This document shows, in pieces, positions 16,245 through 23,816 of a stretch of DNA of 64,000 nucleotides. The notes under the pieces are model-generated. The model did not search any database. It was not told the DNA's origin and was given only the letters and a program-made list of their open reading frames with translations. This DNA is from an uncultured Acetatifactor sp. (lineage in GTDB: Bacteria; Bacillota; Clostridia; Lachnospirales; Lachnospiraceae), in the NCBI GenBank assembly GCA_910587555.1, contig CAJULV010000001.1, positions 1-64,000 of the forward strand, read 5' to 3'. A program made the translations under genes and the position numbers. Numbering within the stretch: the stretch's first letter is position 1; the number at the start of each line of letters is the position of its first letter.

Positions 16245-16805
16245 ATGCGATATCACAATATAACCTCTGACGATATGCTCAACGGAGACGGACTCCGGGT
16301 GGTGCTCTGGGTGGCAGGATGCAGCCATTGCTGCAGGGGCTGTCACAATCCCGTCACCTGGGACCCGGACGGAGGGTTGCTTTTTGACGGCAGGGCGAAG
16401 GCGGAGCTGTTTGCGGAACTGGAGAAAGATTACATCTCCGGCATTACTTTTTCCGGGGGAGATCCCTTGCATCCCGCCAACAGAATGGATGTAAGGGAGC
16501 TGATGGCGGAGATCCGGAAGAAGTATCCCGAGAAGACCATCTGGTGTTATACGGGAGACAGCTGGGAGGATATCTATCATTATCCGGTTATGCAGTATAT
16601 CGATGTATTGGTGGACGGAGAATTTCATGAGGAAGAGAAGGAGATAAAGCTGCAGTGGAAGGGCAGCGCCAATCAGCGGGTCATTGACGTGCAGAAATCA
16701 CTGGGACAGGAGGACCCTTCCGTACCGGTGCTGCATTGCGGAAATTACGCACAGGAATATACGGTGACAGAGAAACCGGGCAATATCTGCGGGTGCTGTG
16801 ACTGA
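16245..16805 (+). CDS. nrdG: Anaerobic ribonucleotide reductase activating protein (radical SAM)
   Basis: A 186-residue radical-SAM activase that generates the glycyl radical on NrdD. The iron-sulfur cluster motif CxxxCxxC is present in AGCSHCCRGCHNP near residue 27, followed by the glycine-rich GITFSGGDPLHP SAM-binding segment and WCYTGDSWED. The ATG at 16245 follows CAGGAGG. It lies 58 bp downstream of nrdD, forming the standard nrdDG operon. The length is typical or slightly long for the family because of a short C-terminal extension ending in CGCCD. Confidence 0.93.
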   Translation: MRYHNITSDDMLNGDGLRVVLWVAGCSHCCRGCHNPVTWDPDGGLLFDGRAKAELFAELEKDYISGITFSGGDPLHPANRMDVRELMAEIRKKYPEKTIWCYTGDSWEDIYHYPVMQYIDVLVDGEFHEEEKEIKLQWKGSANQRVIDVQKSLGQEDPSVPVLHCGNYAQEYTVTEKPGNICGCCD

Positions 16806-16831
16806 ATCAGGTGTGTGGGGGAGGGCACCAG

Positions 16832-16895
16832 TACACCAATGCATTAATTCCCGAGTATGCAGCGAGTGCTGATTGCTAAATAATGTATTGGTGTA
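16832..16895. repeat. 14-bp inverted repeat between nrdG and the AT-rich patch
   Basis: TACACCAATGCATT (16832-16845) and AATGTATTGGTGTA (16882-16895) are inverted with one mismatch, separated by 36 bp. There is no T run, so it is not an intrinsic terminator. It marks the boundary between nrdDG and the AT-rich orphan genes. Confidence 0.6.
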
Positions 16896-16941
16896 TTAGT
16901 ACGCTCAAAATCAGAAATTGGAAGCTGTGGAGGACAGATTG

Positions 16942-17460
16942 ATGCAGTGGATAGACGGCAGCGATATAGATATTCATCAGTACACCGGCGAAACAATTTG
17001 TGAAAAGCTTTCCCTGGAGATGTGGGGCTGCTGCAAAATGGAACAGTGGTCCAGTTGGGTAGATTTTATTCAGGTTGCTTATTTTATAATCGCCTTTGAT
17101 ACAGAGTTGAATATGGAAGGAATTTTTACATTTTTGGAAAATTCTATCGGACATTATGCACCCCAAATTATTCAGGCGTTTCGGGCGATCTCCGATGATA
17201 ATGATGCAGATATTCTGGAAGAAATCTGTGCATTGTGCCCGCCGGATATCATGAGGGGTGAATTTCTGGAGAATGGTCACCAGGAATACGAGATCAACTG
17301 TTTCGACGATGACCATGAATTAAAAGAGGAACTCCCTTTTGGGAATTGTGTACCTGTTAAAAACGAGACTACAAATATGTGTTATAAAAACCAGAAATTT
17401 ATTTTTTGTAAAATATTTAAATCGAAATGTTCAAATGTTAACTTTATTAAAACTAAGTGA
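16942..17460 (+). CDS. DUF4375 (DMP19-like) domain protein with an unusual C-terminus
   Basis: A 172-residue protein. The stretch QVAYFIIAFDTELNMEGIFTFL followed by an acidic HYAPQIIQAFRAISDDN segment resembles the DUF4375/DMP19 family, small acidic helical proteins of uncertain role. From about residue 140 the composition changes sharply: the last 30 residues are Lys/Asn/Phe/Cys-rich and encoded by very AT-rich DNA, which suggests a frameshift or a foreign 3' junction near 17350. The ATG at 16942 follows GTGGAGGA. Family assignment is by eye and moderate; the C-terminus may not be native. Confidence 0.5.
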   Translation: MQWIDGSDIDIHQYTGETICEKLSLEMWGCCKMEQWSSWVDFIQVAYFIIAFDTELNMEGIFTFLENSIGHYAPQIIQAFRAISDDNDADILEEICALCPPDIMRGEFLENGHQEYEINCFDDDHELKEELPFGNCVPVKNETTNMCYKNQKFIFCKIFKSKCSNVNFIKTK

Positions 17461-17470
17461 GAATAAGAAG

Positions 17471-17929
17471 ATGGCAGAACGAAACAGACTGATTTTATGG
17501 GGATGGTTCAGTTTGGAAATTATTAAAAATAAACTAATACCAGATATGGAAAAAAATGTTTTGCAATTTGGAGTGAGCTCTCCTATTGCCTATCAAAAAT
17601 TTCAAAATAATAAATATGCCCCGAATAGTTTATATTTTCATCATTCCTATGCGGAGAGCGACATACCGATAGGACAGAAATACACAAAAATAGCATTGAT
17701 GGATAACTATAAAATATTGCAAAATTCAATTCAAACTTGCTATTCAGAGGTTATATGCTTTTTTACTTGCAATCCTAAGATGCAGCCTTCTGAACAAGCA
17801 ATGCGAGGACATCATGAGAGTAGCTTAATACAATTTAAACAAGGAATTCCACAAATGATTTATAATGAATTATTTGAGATAACAGAATTACCTTTTAGTC
17901 CAGCTAAAAAACAAATATGCCTTTATTAG
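17471..17929 (+). CDS. Hypothetical protein in an AT-rich patch
   Basis: A 152-residue protein that I do not recognise. It begins MAERNRLILWGWFSLE, is rich in Asn, Lys, Tyr and Phe, and shows a His-rich segment (SLYFHHSY). GC content is clearly lower than in the flanking nrd and dut genes, a sign of transfer. The final residues AKKQICLY end at a stop, while a +1 shift at the A-rich run near 17905 would continue for about 22 more plausible residues (to 17978), so the gene may carry a recent frameshift. Start is uncertain; an ATG at 17435 is also in frame. Confidence 0.4.
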   Translation: MAERNRLILWGWFSLEIIKNKLIPDMEKNVLQFGVSSPIAYQKFQNNKYAPNSLYFHHSYAESDIPIGQKYTKIALMDNYKILQNSIQTCYSEVICFFTCNPKMQPSEQAMRGHHESSLIQFKQGIPQMIYNELFEITELPFSPAKKQICLY

Positions 17930-18129
17930 TAATGAAATTGCAAAAGTTGAGAAGCATATTGTGGAACAAATTTCATGATAATAAGCAGTGGGAACACTTT
18001 TCCGAAAAGGGAGAAGAGGAAATAATTGAGAGGATTGAGGAGCTGGAAAGAAGCTTATATCTGAATACAAATTTTGATATATGGAAGCTGTTGTTTGGCT
18101 TTGTAGACAAAAAAATATCTGCGCTGTAA
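17917..18129 (+). CDS. Hypothetical small protein, possible gene remnant
   Basis: A 70-residue frame overlapping the end of the previous one in another register. The second half (EKGEEEIIERIEELERSLY, then DIWKLLFGFVDKK) looks like a genuine amphipathic helical protein, whereas the first half has no ribosome site and overlaps another frame. It may be the C-terminal remnant of a decayed gene. It contains one copy of an 18-bp sequence repeated at 18152. Confidence 0.3.
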   Translation: MPLLVMKLQKLRSILWNKFHDNKQWEHFSEKGEEEIIERIEELERSLYLNTNFDIWKLLFGFVDKKISAL

Positions 18130-18169
18130 CCTCTGGTTTCCGTAACCCCATTTTTCCGAAAAGGGAGAA
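17998..18169 (+). repeat. 18-bp direct repeat flanking the end of the AT-rich patch
   Basis: TTTTCCGAAAAGGGAGAA occurs at 17998-18015 and again at 18152-18169, 154 bp apart; the second copy is in the leader of the dUTPase gene. The repeat may reflect a recombination junction. Confidence 0.6.
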
Positions 18170-18228
18170 AGAGAACACGGAGCTGCTGCAGAGGCAGGCG
18201 GGAGAAGAGAAAGGACGCGGGGGCATAC

Positions 18229-18759
18229 ATGAAGAGAGTGGCGCAGTTTTTTAAGGTGGGCTTTGCGAATTTTGCGGAGGCGGTAAAAGGGGATTTCCCC
18301 GGGTTTTCGGATGCAGACATAGAGGAAATGTATGAAGAAATCAGGCTTCCCAGGCGGGCTACCAGGGGCAGCGCCGGGTATGATTTCTTTGCGCCTTTTT
18401 CTTTTACCCTGAAACCGGGGGAAACCATCAAGATCCCAACGGGAATCCGTGTTAAGATAGACGAAGAATGGGTATTGAAGATTTACCCCAGAAGCGGTCT
18501 GGGCTTCAAATACCGTCTGCAGATGAACAATACGGTGGGAATCATTGACAGCGATTATTTCAATTCCGACAATGAAGGGCATATTTTCATCAAAATGACC
18601 AATGACACCAATGAGGGAAGGACCGTGAAAATCGCCCGGGGCACAGGCTTTGCCCAGGGGATTTTTATCGAGTACGGAATCACGGTGGACGATGAGGCGG
18701 AAGGCGTGCGCAACGGCGGACTGGGCAGTACCACAAGGCAGATGGAAGGCCGCCCGTGA
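18229..18759 (+). CDS. dut: dUTP diphosphatase (dUTPase family)
   Basis: A 176-residue trimeric-type dUTPase that hydrolyses dUTP to dUMP and keeps uracil out of DNA. All five motifs are visible: GSAGYDFF (1), PRSGLGFKY (2), NTVGIIDSDYFNS with the catalytic Asp (3), GTGFAQGIF (4) and the C-terminal RNGGLGSTTR (5). It has a non-standard N-terminal extension of about 35 residues (KRVAQFFKVGFANFAEAVKG) not found in minimal dUTPases, and an arginine-rich approach to motif 1. Followed by a terminator at 18857. Confidence 0.9.
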   Translation: MKRVAQFFKVGFANFAEAVKGDFPGFSDADIEEMYEEIRLPRRATRGSAGYDFFAPFSFTLKPGETIKIPTGIRVKIDEEWVLKIYPRSGLGFKYRLQMNNTVGIIDSDYFNSDNEGHIFIKMTNDTNEGRTVKIARGTGFAQGIFIEYGITVDDEAEGVRNGGLGSTTRQMEGRP

Positions 18760-18856
18760 TGCAGAGGCTGACATTCTGCAATGGCTTTATAAAAGATACT
18801 GCCTGGCGGGAAAAGTCATTTCCGGCGGGAACTGACTGCAAAAAGATATATTCTAC

Positions 18857-18880
18857 CGGCATAAAAATGCCGCTTTTGGC
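18857..18880 (+). terminator. Terminator-like hairpin after dut
   Basis: CGGCAT (18857-18862) pairs with ATGCCG (18867-18872) across an AAAA loop, followed by CTTTT. The stem is short, so efficiency is uncertain. Confidence 0.5.
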
Positions 18881-18933
18881 CATGATAAACAGGAGACGCT
18901 GCCTGGCATGGCTGAAAAGGAGTATATCGGACA

Positions 18934-20427
18934 ATGGAAAAAGAGAAGGACTGGATTTGGGAAGAAAATAAGGCAATCCGGGATGGGGAGAGGGTGTTGG
19001 GGGAAGAGAAGCAGCCCGTGGATCGGATTACCGGCACTCTGGAGACGGATATGACCCATCTGAACCGGATATTGGATGTGGAGAAAAACTTCGATATTAT
19101 CTACCGGGTCATCCGGATCGGCGGGAAGGAAGCCTGCATGTACCTTGTTGACGGTTTCTGCAAGGATGATCTGGTGCAGAAGCTGCTGCAGTATTTCATG
19201 GATTTGACTCCGGAGAAGCTGCCAAAGGATATGCACGAGCTGTCAAAGCAGTGCACCCCCTATGTGGAAGTGAGCATAGATGACAGTTGTAATACTTTAA
19301 TTCAGTCTCTGCTTTCAGGGATGTTTGTGCTGCTCATTGACGGTTACGAGAAGGCTTTGGTAATCGACGCCAGAACCTATCCCTCCAGGGGAGTGGAGGA
19401 ACCGGAGAAGGACAAGACCCTGCGGGGTTCCAAGGATGGTTTTGTGGAGACTCTGGTGTCCAACACGGCTTTGATCCGCCGCAGAATCCGCAGCGCAGAC
19501 CTGCATATGGAGATGCTTACCGCAGGGGAGAGTTCTCATACGGACATTGCCCTCTGCTATATGAAAGGCCGTGCGGATGAAGCCTTTCTGGAGGAAATCC
19601 GCGGGAAAATCAAAAGTATCAGGGCGGACTCCCTGACCATGAACCAGGAATCCCTGGCGGAATGTCTGTACCGCAGGAAGTGGTACAATTTTTTCCCGAA
19701 ATTCAAATACACGGAGCGTCCGGACGCGGCAGCCGCCCAGGTACTGGAAGGAAATATCGTGATACTGGTGGACAATTCTCCCTCTGCCATGATTCTGCCA
19801 ACCACGATTTTCGATGTACTGGAGGAGGCGGACGATTACTATTTTCCGCCCATCACGGGGACCTATCTGCGGATTACCCGTTTTCTGATTTCCCTGCTGA
19901 CGTATCTGGTGACGCCTACATTTCTGCTGCTGATGAACAATCCCCAGTGGATTCCGGAGCAGTTTTCTTTTATTATGCTGCAGGAGGAGCCGAACCTTCC
20001 CCTGATCTGGCAGTTCCTGGTATTGGAACTGGCCATAGACGGGCTGAAACTGGCGGCCATCAATACGCCGAATATGTTGAGCACCCCTTTGAGCGTCATG
20101 GCGGCTCTGGTACTGGGGGAATTTTCGGTGAACAGCGGCTGGTTCTCCAGTGAGGTTATGCTGTATATGGCGTTTGTAGCCATTGCCAACTATACCCAGT
20201 CCAATTACGAACTGGGCTATGCGCTGAAATTTCTGCGGATGATTACGCTGCTGCTGACCCAGTGGTTCCGGGTTTGGGGCTATGTGGGAGGAATTCTGCT
20301 TTCTGTACTGGCGGTGTGCTGCAACCGGACGGTATCCCACCGCAGCTTTATCTATCCCCTGATTCCCTTTGACTGGAAGAAACTCAAGAGCAGGCTTATC
20401 CGCACCAGGCTTCCCGGGGCAAAATAA
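18934..20427 (+). CDS. GerA/SpoVAF-family spore germination membrane protein
   Basis: A 497-residue member of the GerA A-subunit family. Residues 1-270 are soluble (SIDDSCNTLIQSLLSGMFVLLIDG and YPSRGVEEPEKDKTLRGSKDGFVETLVSNTALIRRRI are family hallmarks), followed by four to five membrane helices from about 290 (LVDNSPSAMILPTTIFD, ITRFLISLLTYLVTPTFLLL) and a basic tail. Proteins of this family sit in the spore inner membrane and act in germinant sensing or, for SpoVAF, with the SpoVA dipicolinic-acid channel. Length and the missing GerAB/GerAC partners favour SpoVAF, but the name cannot be fixed without comparison. AAGGAG precedes the start. Confidence 0.85.
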   Translation: MEKEKDWIWEENKAIRDGERVLGEEKQPVDRITGTLETDMTHLNRILDVEKNFDIIYRVIRIGGKEACMYLVDGFCKDDLVQKLLQYFMDLTPEKLPKDMHELSKQCTPYVEVSIDDSCNTLIQSLLSGMFVLLIDGYEKALVIDARTYPSRGVEEPEKDKTLRGSKDGFVETLVSNTALIRRRIRSADLHMEMLTAGESSHTDIALCYMKGRADEAFLEEIRGKIKSIRADSLTMNQESLAECLYRRKWYNFFPKFKYTERPDAAAAQVLEGNIVILVDNSPSAMILPTTIFDVLEEADDYYFPPITGTYLRITRFLISLLTYLVTPTFLLLMNNPQWIPEQFSFIMLQEEPNLPLIWQFLVLELAIDGLKLAAINTPNMLSTPLSVMAALVLGEFSVNSGWFSSEVMLYMAFVAIANYTQSNYELGYALKFLRMITLLLTQWFRVWGYVGGILLSVLAVCCNRTVSHRSFIYPLIPFDWKKLKSRLIRTRLPGAK

Positions 20428-20466
20428 ATTTGTTTGCTTTTTGCAGTATTTTATAATAGAATGAAA

Positions 20467-20505
20467 AGGTAACCGGTGCCGGTGCGTCGGTTACCTGTTT
20501 GTTTA
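20467..20505 (+). terminator. Hairpin with T-rich tail between the SpoVAF-like and DegV genes
   Basis: AGGTAACCG (20467-20475) pairs perfectly with CGGTTACCT (20488-20496), followed by GTTTGTTT. A weak promoter (TTTGTT, 17 bp, TATAAT at 20452-20457) lies just upstream, so the hairpin could instead cap the 5' end of the DegV transcript. Confidence 0.5.
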
Positions 20506-20594
20506 TGGAACCGGCATGTATGAAGCGCTTCTGTGGTGGCAGGAAGCAGAGTCCTGTTACCAGAAAGAAAAGAACATTAAGGGAGGGATCACAG

Positions 20595-21467
20595 GTGTAT
20601 CAGATTTTAACGGACAGCACTGCGGATTTACCGATAGAATATTTGAAGGAACACGATATAGGATGCATTCCCATCAGTTATATTCTGGACGATGTCACCT
20701 ACGGAGGGGACAGGGAGTTGGACTGGAAGGAATTTTACGCCATGATGCGCAATGAGGGCAAGATGCCCACCACCTCCCAGATCAACCCGGAAGAAGCCAG
20801 GGCATATTTTGAACAATACATAGGTTCCAACAGGGAAATTCTGTATCTTGCCTTTTCTTCCGGTTTAAGCGGCACCTGCGGCAATCTCCGCATGGCCGCA
20901 GAGGAGATCATGGAGGAACATCCGGAGGTGAAGATTCGGGTGGTGGACAGCCTGGCCGCCTCCATGGGGGAGGGACTTTTTGTCCATAAGGCCGTGAGGA
21001 TGCGTGATCAGGGAAAATCCATGGAGGAGACTGCGGAGTGGCTGGAAGAGCATGCGCGGAATGTGGTTCATGTATTTACGGTAGATGATTTGTTTCATCT
21101 GTACAGGGGCGGACGGGTCAGCAGGACGGCTGCGGTTCTGGGCACGCTTGCCTCCATCAAGCCAAAGCTCCACGTAGACGATGAAGGGCACCTGATTCTC
21201 ATCGGCAAGGTGCGGGGCAGGAAGAAATCCTTAAGCGCTTTGGTGGACTATATGGAAGAGAAGATGGGCTCCTGGGCGGATGAAAATAAGGAAGACTGTG
21301 TGTTTATCAGCCATGGGGACGCTTTGGAGGACGCGGCGTATGTGCGGGATCTGATCAAAGAGAGATTCGGTTTTCAGAATTTCCTTATCAGCCATATCGG
21401 CCCTACCATCGGCGCCCATTCCGGGCCGGGCACCATAGCCCTGTTCTTTATGGGGGAGTCCCGTTAG
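20595..21467 (+). CDS. DegV-family fatty-acid-binding protein
   Basis: A 290-residue DegV family protein, known to bind fatty acids as part of the FakA/FakB fatty-acid kinase system. It opens with the family signature ILTDSTADLP near residue 4, followed by SQINPEEARAYFEQ, LYLAFSSGLSGTCGN and the DSLAASMGEG loop, and ends in GPTIGAHSGPGTIALFFMG. The GTG start at 20595 follows GGGAGGGA at the right distance; in-frame codons up to 20499 would add an atypical Cys/Arg-rich N-terminus. No FakA kinase gene is adjacent. Confidence 0.9.
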   Translation: MYQILTDSTADLPIEYLKEHDIGCIPISYILDDVTYGGDRELDWKEFYAMMRNEGKMPTTSQINPEEARAYFEQYIGSNREILYLAFSSGLSGTCGNLRMAAEEIMEEHPEVKIRVVDSLAASMGEGLFVHKAVRMRDQGKSMEETAEWLEEHARNVVHVFTVDDLFHLYRGGRVSRTAAVLGTLASIKPKLHVDDEGHLILIGKVRGRKKSLSALVDYMEEKMGSWADENKEDCVFISHGDALEDAAYVRDLIKERFGFQNFLISHIGPTIGAHSGPGTIALFFMGESR

Positions 21468-21553
21468 AGAGCAGATAAGGCGGACAGTTTCTATATTCTA
21501 TAGGAGAACATAGCTGTGGAATCGGCGGCAGCACAAAATAGGGAAATGTTTAG

Positions 21554-22258
21554 GTGATAATGATGTATCGAATTGCCGTATGTGATGACAATCCGGCGGA
21601 CAGAGCCTATGTGGCTGCCCTGATTGAGAGATGGGGCAGGGCCGCAGGAATGGGCGTGACAGTAGAGAGATATCCTTCAGCGGAGTCCTTTCTCTTTGCC
21701 TATGAGGAGGACCCTTCCTTCGACGTACTGTGTCTGGATATTGAGATGGGGGAAATCAGCGGGGTGGAACTGGCGAAGAAGCTGCGCCGGCTTGGGGCAG
21801 GGCTGCAGATTGTGTTTGTCACGGGATATATGGAGTATATAGCGGAAGGGTATGATGTGGAAGCGCTCCACTACCTGGTGAAGCCCGTGACGGAAGAGAA
21901 AATGAGCGCCGTGCTGAACCGGGCGGCAGAGCGGCTGAAAACCCGGGAACATACCCTGCTTCTGACCCTTCCGGACGGCGCGGTAAGGCTTCCTCTGTAT
22001 GAGATCAGGTATCTGGATGTGCTGAAAAATTATGTCACAATCCACGGGGAGGAAGATTACAGCGTAAAAAGGACCCTGAATGATCTGGCCGGGGAACTGG
22101 ACGACAGTTTTTATCGGATCCACCGTTCCTATATTGTCAATTTAAGGTTTATCAGAAAAATATCCAAAACGGAAGTGACGTTAAAGGACGGCACGGCGCT
22201 GCCTCTTTCCAGAAAAATGTACGAGGGACTGAACCAGGCTTTGATCCATTACTTTTGA
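21554..22258 (+). CDS. LytTR-type response regulator
   Basis: A 234-residue two-component regulator. The receiver domain covers residues 1-125 with acidic pocket CDDN, phosphoacceptor Asp in LCLDIEMG near residue 57, and the conserved VTGY and VKPV (Lys) motifs. The LytTR DNA-binding domain covers about 135-234 (LPLYEIRYLDVLKNYVTIH, FYRIHRSYIVNLRFI). Such regulators often control peptide, bacteriocin or autoinducing-peptide loci. Start could be the GTG at 21554 or the ATGs at 21560/21563; the ribosome site is weak. It is followed by its probable kinase. Confidence 0.9.
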   Translation: MIMMYRIAVCDDNPADRAYVAALIERWGRAAGMGVTVERYPSAESFLFAYEEDPSFDVLCLDIEMGEISGVELAKKLRRLGAGLQIVFVTGYMEYIAEGYDVEALHYLVKPVTEEKMSAVLNRAAERLKTREHTLLLTLPDGAVRLPLYEIRYLDVLKNYVTIHGEEDYSVKRTLNDLAGELDDSFYRIHRSYIVNLRFIRKISKTEVTLKDGTALPLSRKMYEGLNQALIHYF

Positions 22259-22365
22259 GTGTGGGCTAAGGAAAAAGTCCGGTGTCGGACAGTCCCGGAA
22301 TGGGCAAAAAAGACCGGGGGCTGATCTGTTGTGGCGCACCGTTGGCAGGGCCGGAGGGAGGAAAG

Positions 22366-23025
22366 ATGCGCCTGTTGGAAAAAATCATCGATAAAAGAAT
22401 CGCCGCATACCAGAGCGATCTTCTGGCCACCCATTACGCGGAAGTGGAAAATATGTACCGCCAGATCCGGGGATGGCGGCATGATTACCGCAATCACATC
22501 CAGGTATTGGACAGCTATGCGGAGATGGGGGATCTGAATGCCCTGCGCTCCTATCTGAAGGAGTTAAGCATAGACCTGAATACCGTGGATGTTGCGCTGC
22601 GGACGGGAAATAAGATGACGGACATTATTTTGAACAGCAAAATTTCCCTGGCAAAATCAAGGAACATCACCGTCATGGCAGACGCCCATGTGCCGGTATC
22701 GCTGACCACCTCGGAGATTGACCTGTGCATTATCCTGGGCAATCTGCTGGACAATGCCATAGAGGCCTGTATGCAGCTGCCGGAGGAGAAAAGGCTGATC
22801 CGCATCTATATGGACATGAAGAATACCCAGTTATACATGTCCTTTACCAATTCCACGGCGCAGGGAAAGCAGAAGAAGGTAGACGGGAAATTCCGCACTA
22901 CCAAAGGCCGGGAACACGGCTATGGTCTGGTACGGGTGGATACCATTGTGGAGCGGAACCAGGGCTATCTCAATCGAAACAGCGAAGAAGGGGCGTTTAC
23001 GACGGAAATTCTGCTGCCCCAGTAG
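22366..23025 (+). CDS. GHKL-family sensor histidine kinase lacking membrane segments
   Basis: A 219-residue AgrC/NatK-type kinase. The phosphoacceptor motif GWRHDYRNH contains His39, the N-box is LGNLLDNAIEAC, and the G-box GREHGYGLVRV closes the GHKL ATPase. Members normally have five to seven N-terminal membrane helices for sensing; none is present here, and the ATG at 22366 has a good GGAGGGAGGAAAG ribosome site, so the protein appears to be cytosolic by design or after loss of its sensor. It is paired with the LytTR regulator upstream. A membrane-protein fragment lies just downstream (23134-23310). Confidence 0.85.
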   Translation: MRLLEKIIDKRIAAYQSDLLATHYAEVENMYRQIRGWRHDYRNHIQVLDSYAEMGDLNALRSYLKELSIDLNTVDVALRTGNKMTDIILNSKISLAKSRNITVMADAHVPVSLTTSEIDLCIILGNLLDNAIEACMQLPEEKRLIRIYMDMKNTQLYMSFTNSTAQGKQKKVDGKFRTTKGREHGYGLVRVDTIVERNQGYLNRNSEEGAFTTEILLPQ

Positions 23026-23133
23026 TCCGGGCTGTTTCGATGTGTCTACAGTGATAGAAAGTATCCCAAAAATAAGTGAAAATCCCTTTCCTTTTCAGGG
23101 AAGAATACGGGAAAAGTCTTAATTGTTTATCAA

Positions 23134-23310
23134 TTGGGCTTAAATATTACCGGTATTGGGTTTCTCATCAGAGGATTAACGCAGGTATGGGGGACAGAGT
23201 TGAGCACTGCAGCGGACGCATCGATTTCCGGAATTTCAGGAATCGGCCATATTTTGTTGGGAACCGGTCTCGTTCTTCTGCTGCTGCAAATCAGAAAAAA
23301 AGCCCTCTGA
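23134..23310 (+). pseudogene. Remnant of a membrane protein (C-terminal helix)
   Basis: An open stretch (23080-23310) without ATG encodes a convincing hydrophobic C-terminus: LNITGIGFLIRGLTQVW, a Ser/Ala-rich loop, then IGHILLGTGLVLLLLQIRKKAL and a stop. A TTG at 23134 is the only possible start and has no good ribosome site. It probably is the tail of a lost membrane protein. The rest of the 370-bp gap between the kinase and cotJA shows nothing else. Confidence 0.35.
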
Positions 23311-23394
23311 AGGAATTAATTGAAATTTTCTCACACATTTTCTTCTTTCTCATATCATAAACCAAATGAAAGTATATTGCGGAAAGGGATCGAT

Positions 23395-23565
23395 ATGCAC
23401 GAGCATTTTAAGGATAACGACTGCGATAAATTTCCCGTAGCCATGGCTTATGTACCCTGGCAGGAATTTAACGGGATGTATGACGATCTGGAAAAGGCGT
23501 ACTGTGCGGGAACCATATTCCCCGAACTGGATAAGCCTTTCACGGGAAGGAGATGTGTATCATGA
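23395..23565 (+). CDS. cotJA: Spore coat protein CotJA
   Basis: A 56-residue coat-associated protein with the CotJA pattern LAMAYVPWQ-like (VAMAYVPWQEFNGMYDDLEKAYCAGTIFPELDKPF), known to be needed for assembly of CotJC into the spore coat. GGAAAGGG precedes the ATG. It overlaps cotJB by four bases and is the first gene of cotJABC. In Bacilli this operon is under the mother-cell sigma-E; CATATCAT near 23351 slightly resembles a sigma-E -10 box but no matching -35 was found. Confidence 0.9.
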   Translation: MHEHFKDNDCDKFPVAMAYVPWQEFNGMYDDLEKAYCAGTIFPELDKPFTGRRCVS

Positions 23566-23816
23566 GAGAGAGGGAACAGCTGTTGAGAGATATCGGGATG
23601 GCGGATTTTGTGCTGACAGAGCTGGCGCTTTTTCTGGATACCCATCCCCATGACCACAGGGCCATGGAATATTTCAACCATTACAATCGGATAAAAAATC
23701 AGATGGAAAAGGAATTTTCCCAGAAATATTTCCCTTTGAATTTGAGGCTCACTGACTGCAGTAAGGAATGGAGATGGGGAGAGGCTCCTCTGCCCTGGGA
23801 AGGAGAGTGCGCGTAA
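23562..23816 (+). CDS. cotJB: Spore coat protein CotJB
   Basis: An 84-residue CotJB family protein: an N-terminal helix (LLRDIGMADFVLTELALFLDTHP), DHRAMEYFNHYNRI and a Trp/Pro-containing C-terminus (WRWGEAPLPWEGEC). The ATG at 23562 overlaps the cotJA stop (ATGA) and follows GGAAGGAG. Ends directly before cotJC. Confidence 0.9.
   Translation: MREREQLLRDIGMADFVLTELALFLDTHPHDHRAMEYFNHYNRIKNQMEKEFSQKYFPLNLRLTDCSKEWRWGEAPLPWEGECA

Noticed and set aside
14687..16246. Long minus-strand frame (519 codons) opposite nrdD
   Set aside because: Antisense shadow of a confidently identified nrdD.
23340..23394. Sigma-E promoter ahead of cotJA
   Set aside because: CATATCAT resembles a -10 box but no sigma-E-like -35 lies at the correct distance, so it is not reported as a feature.
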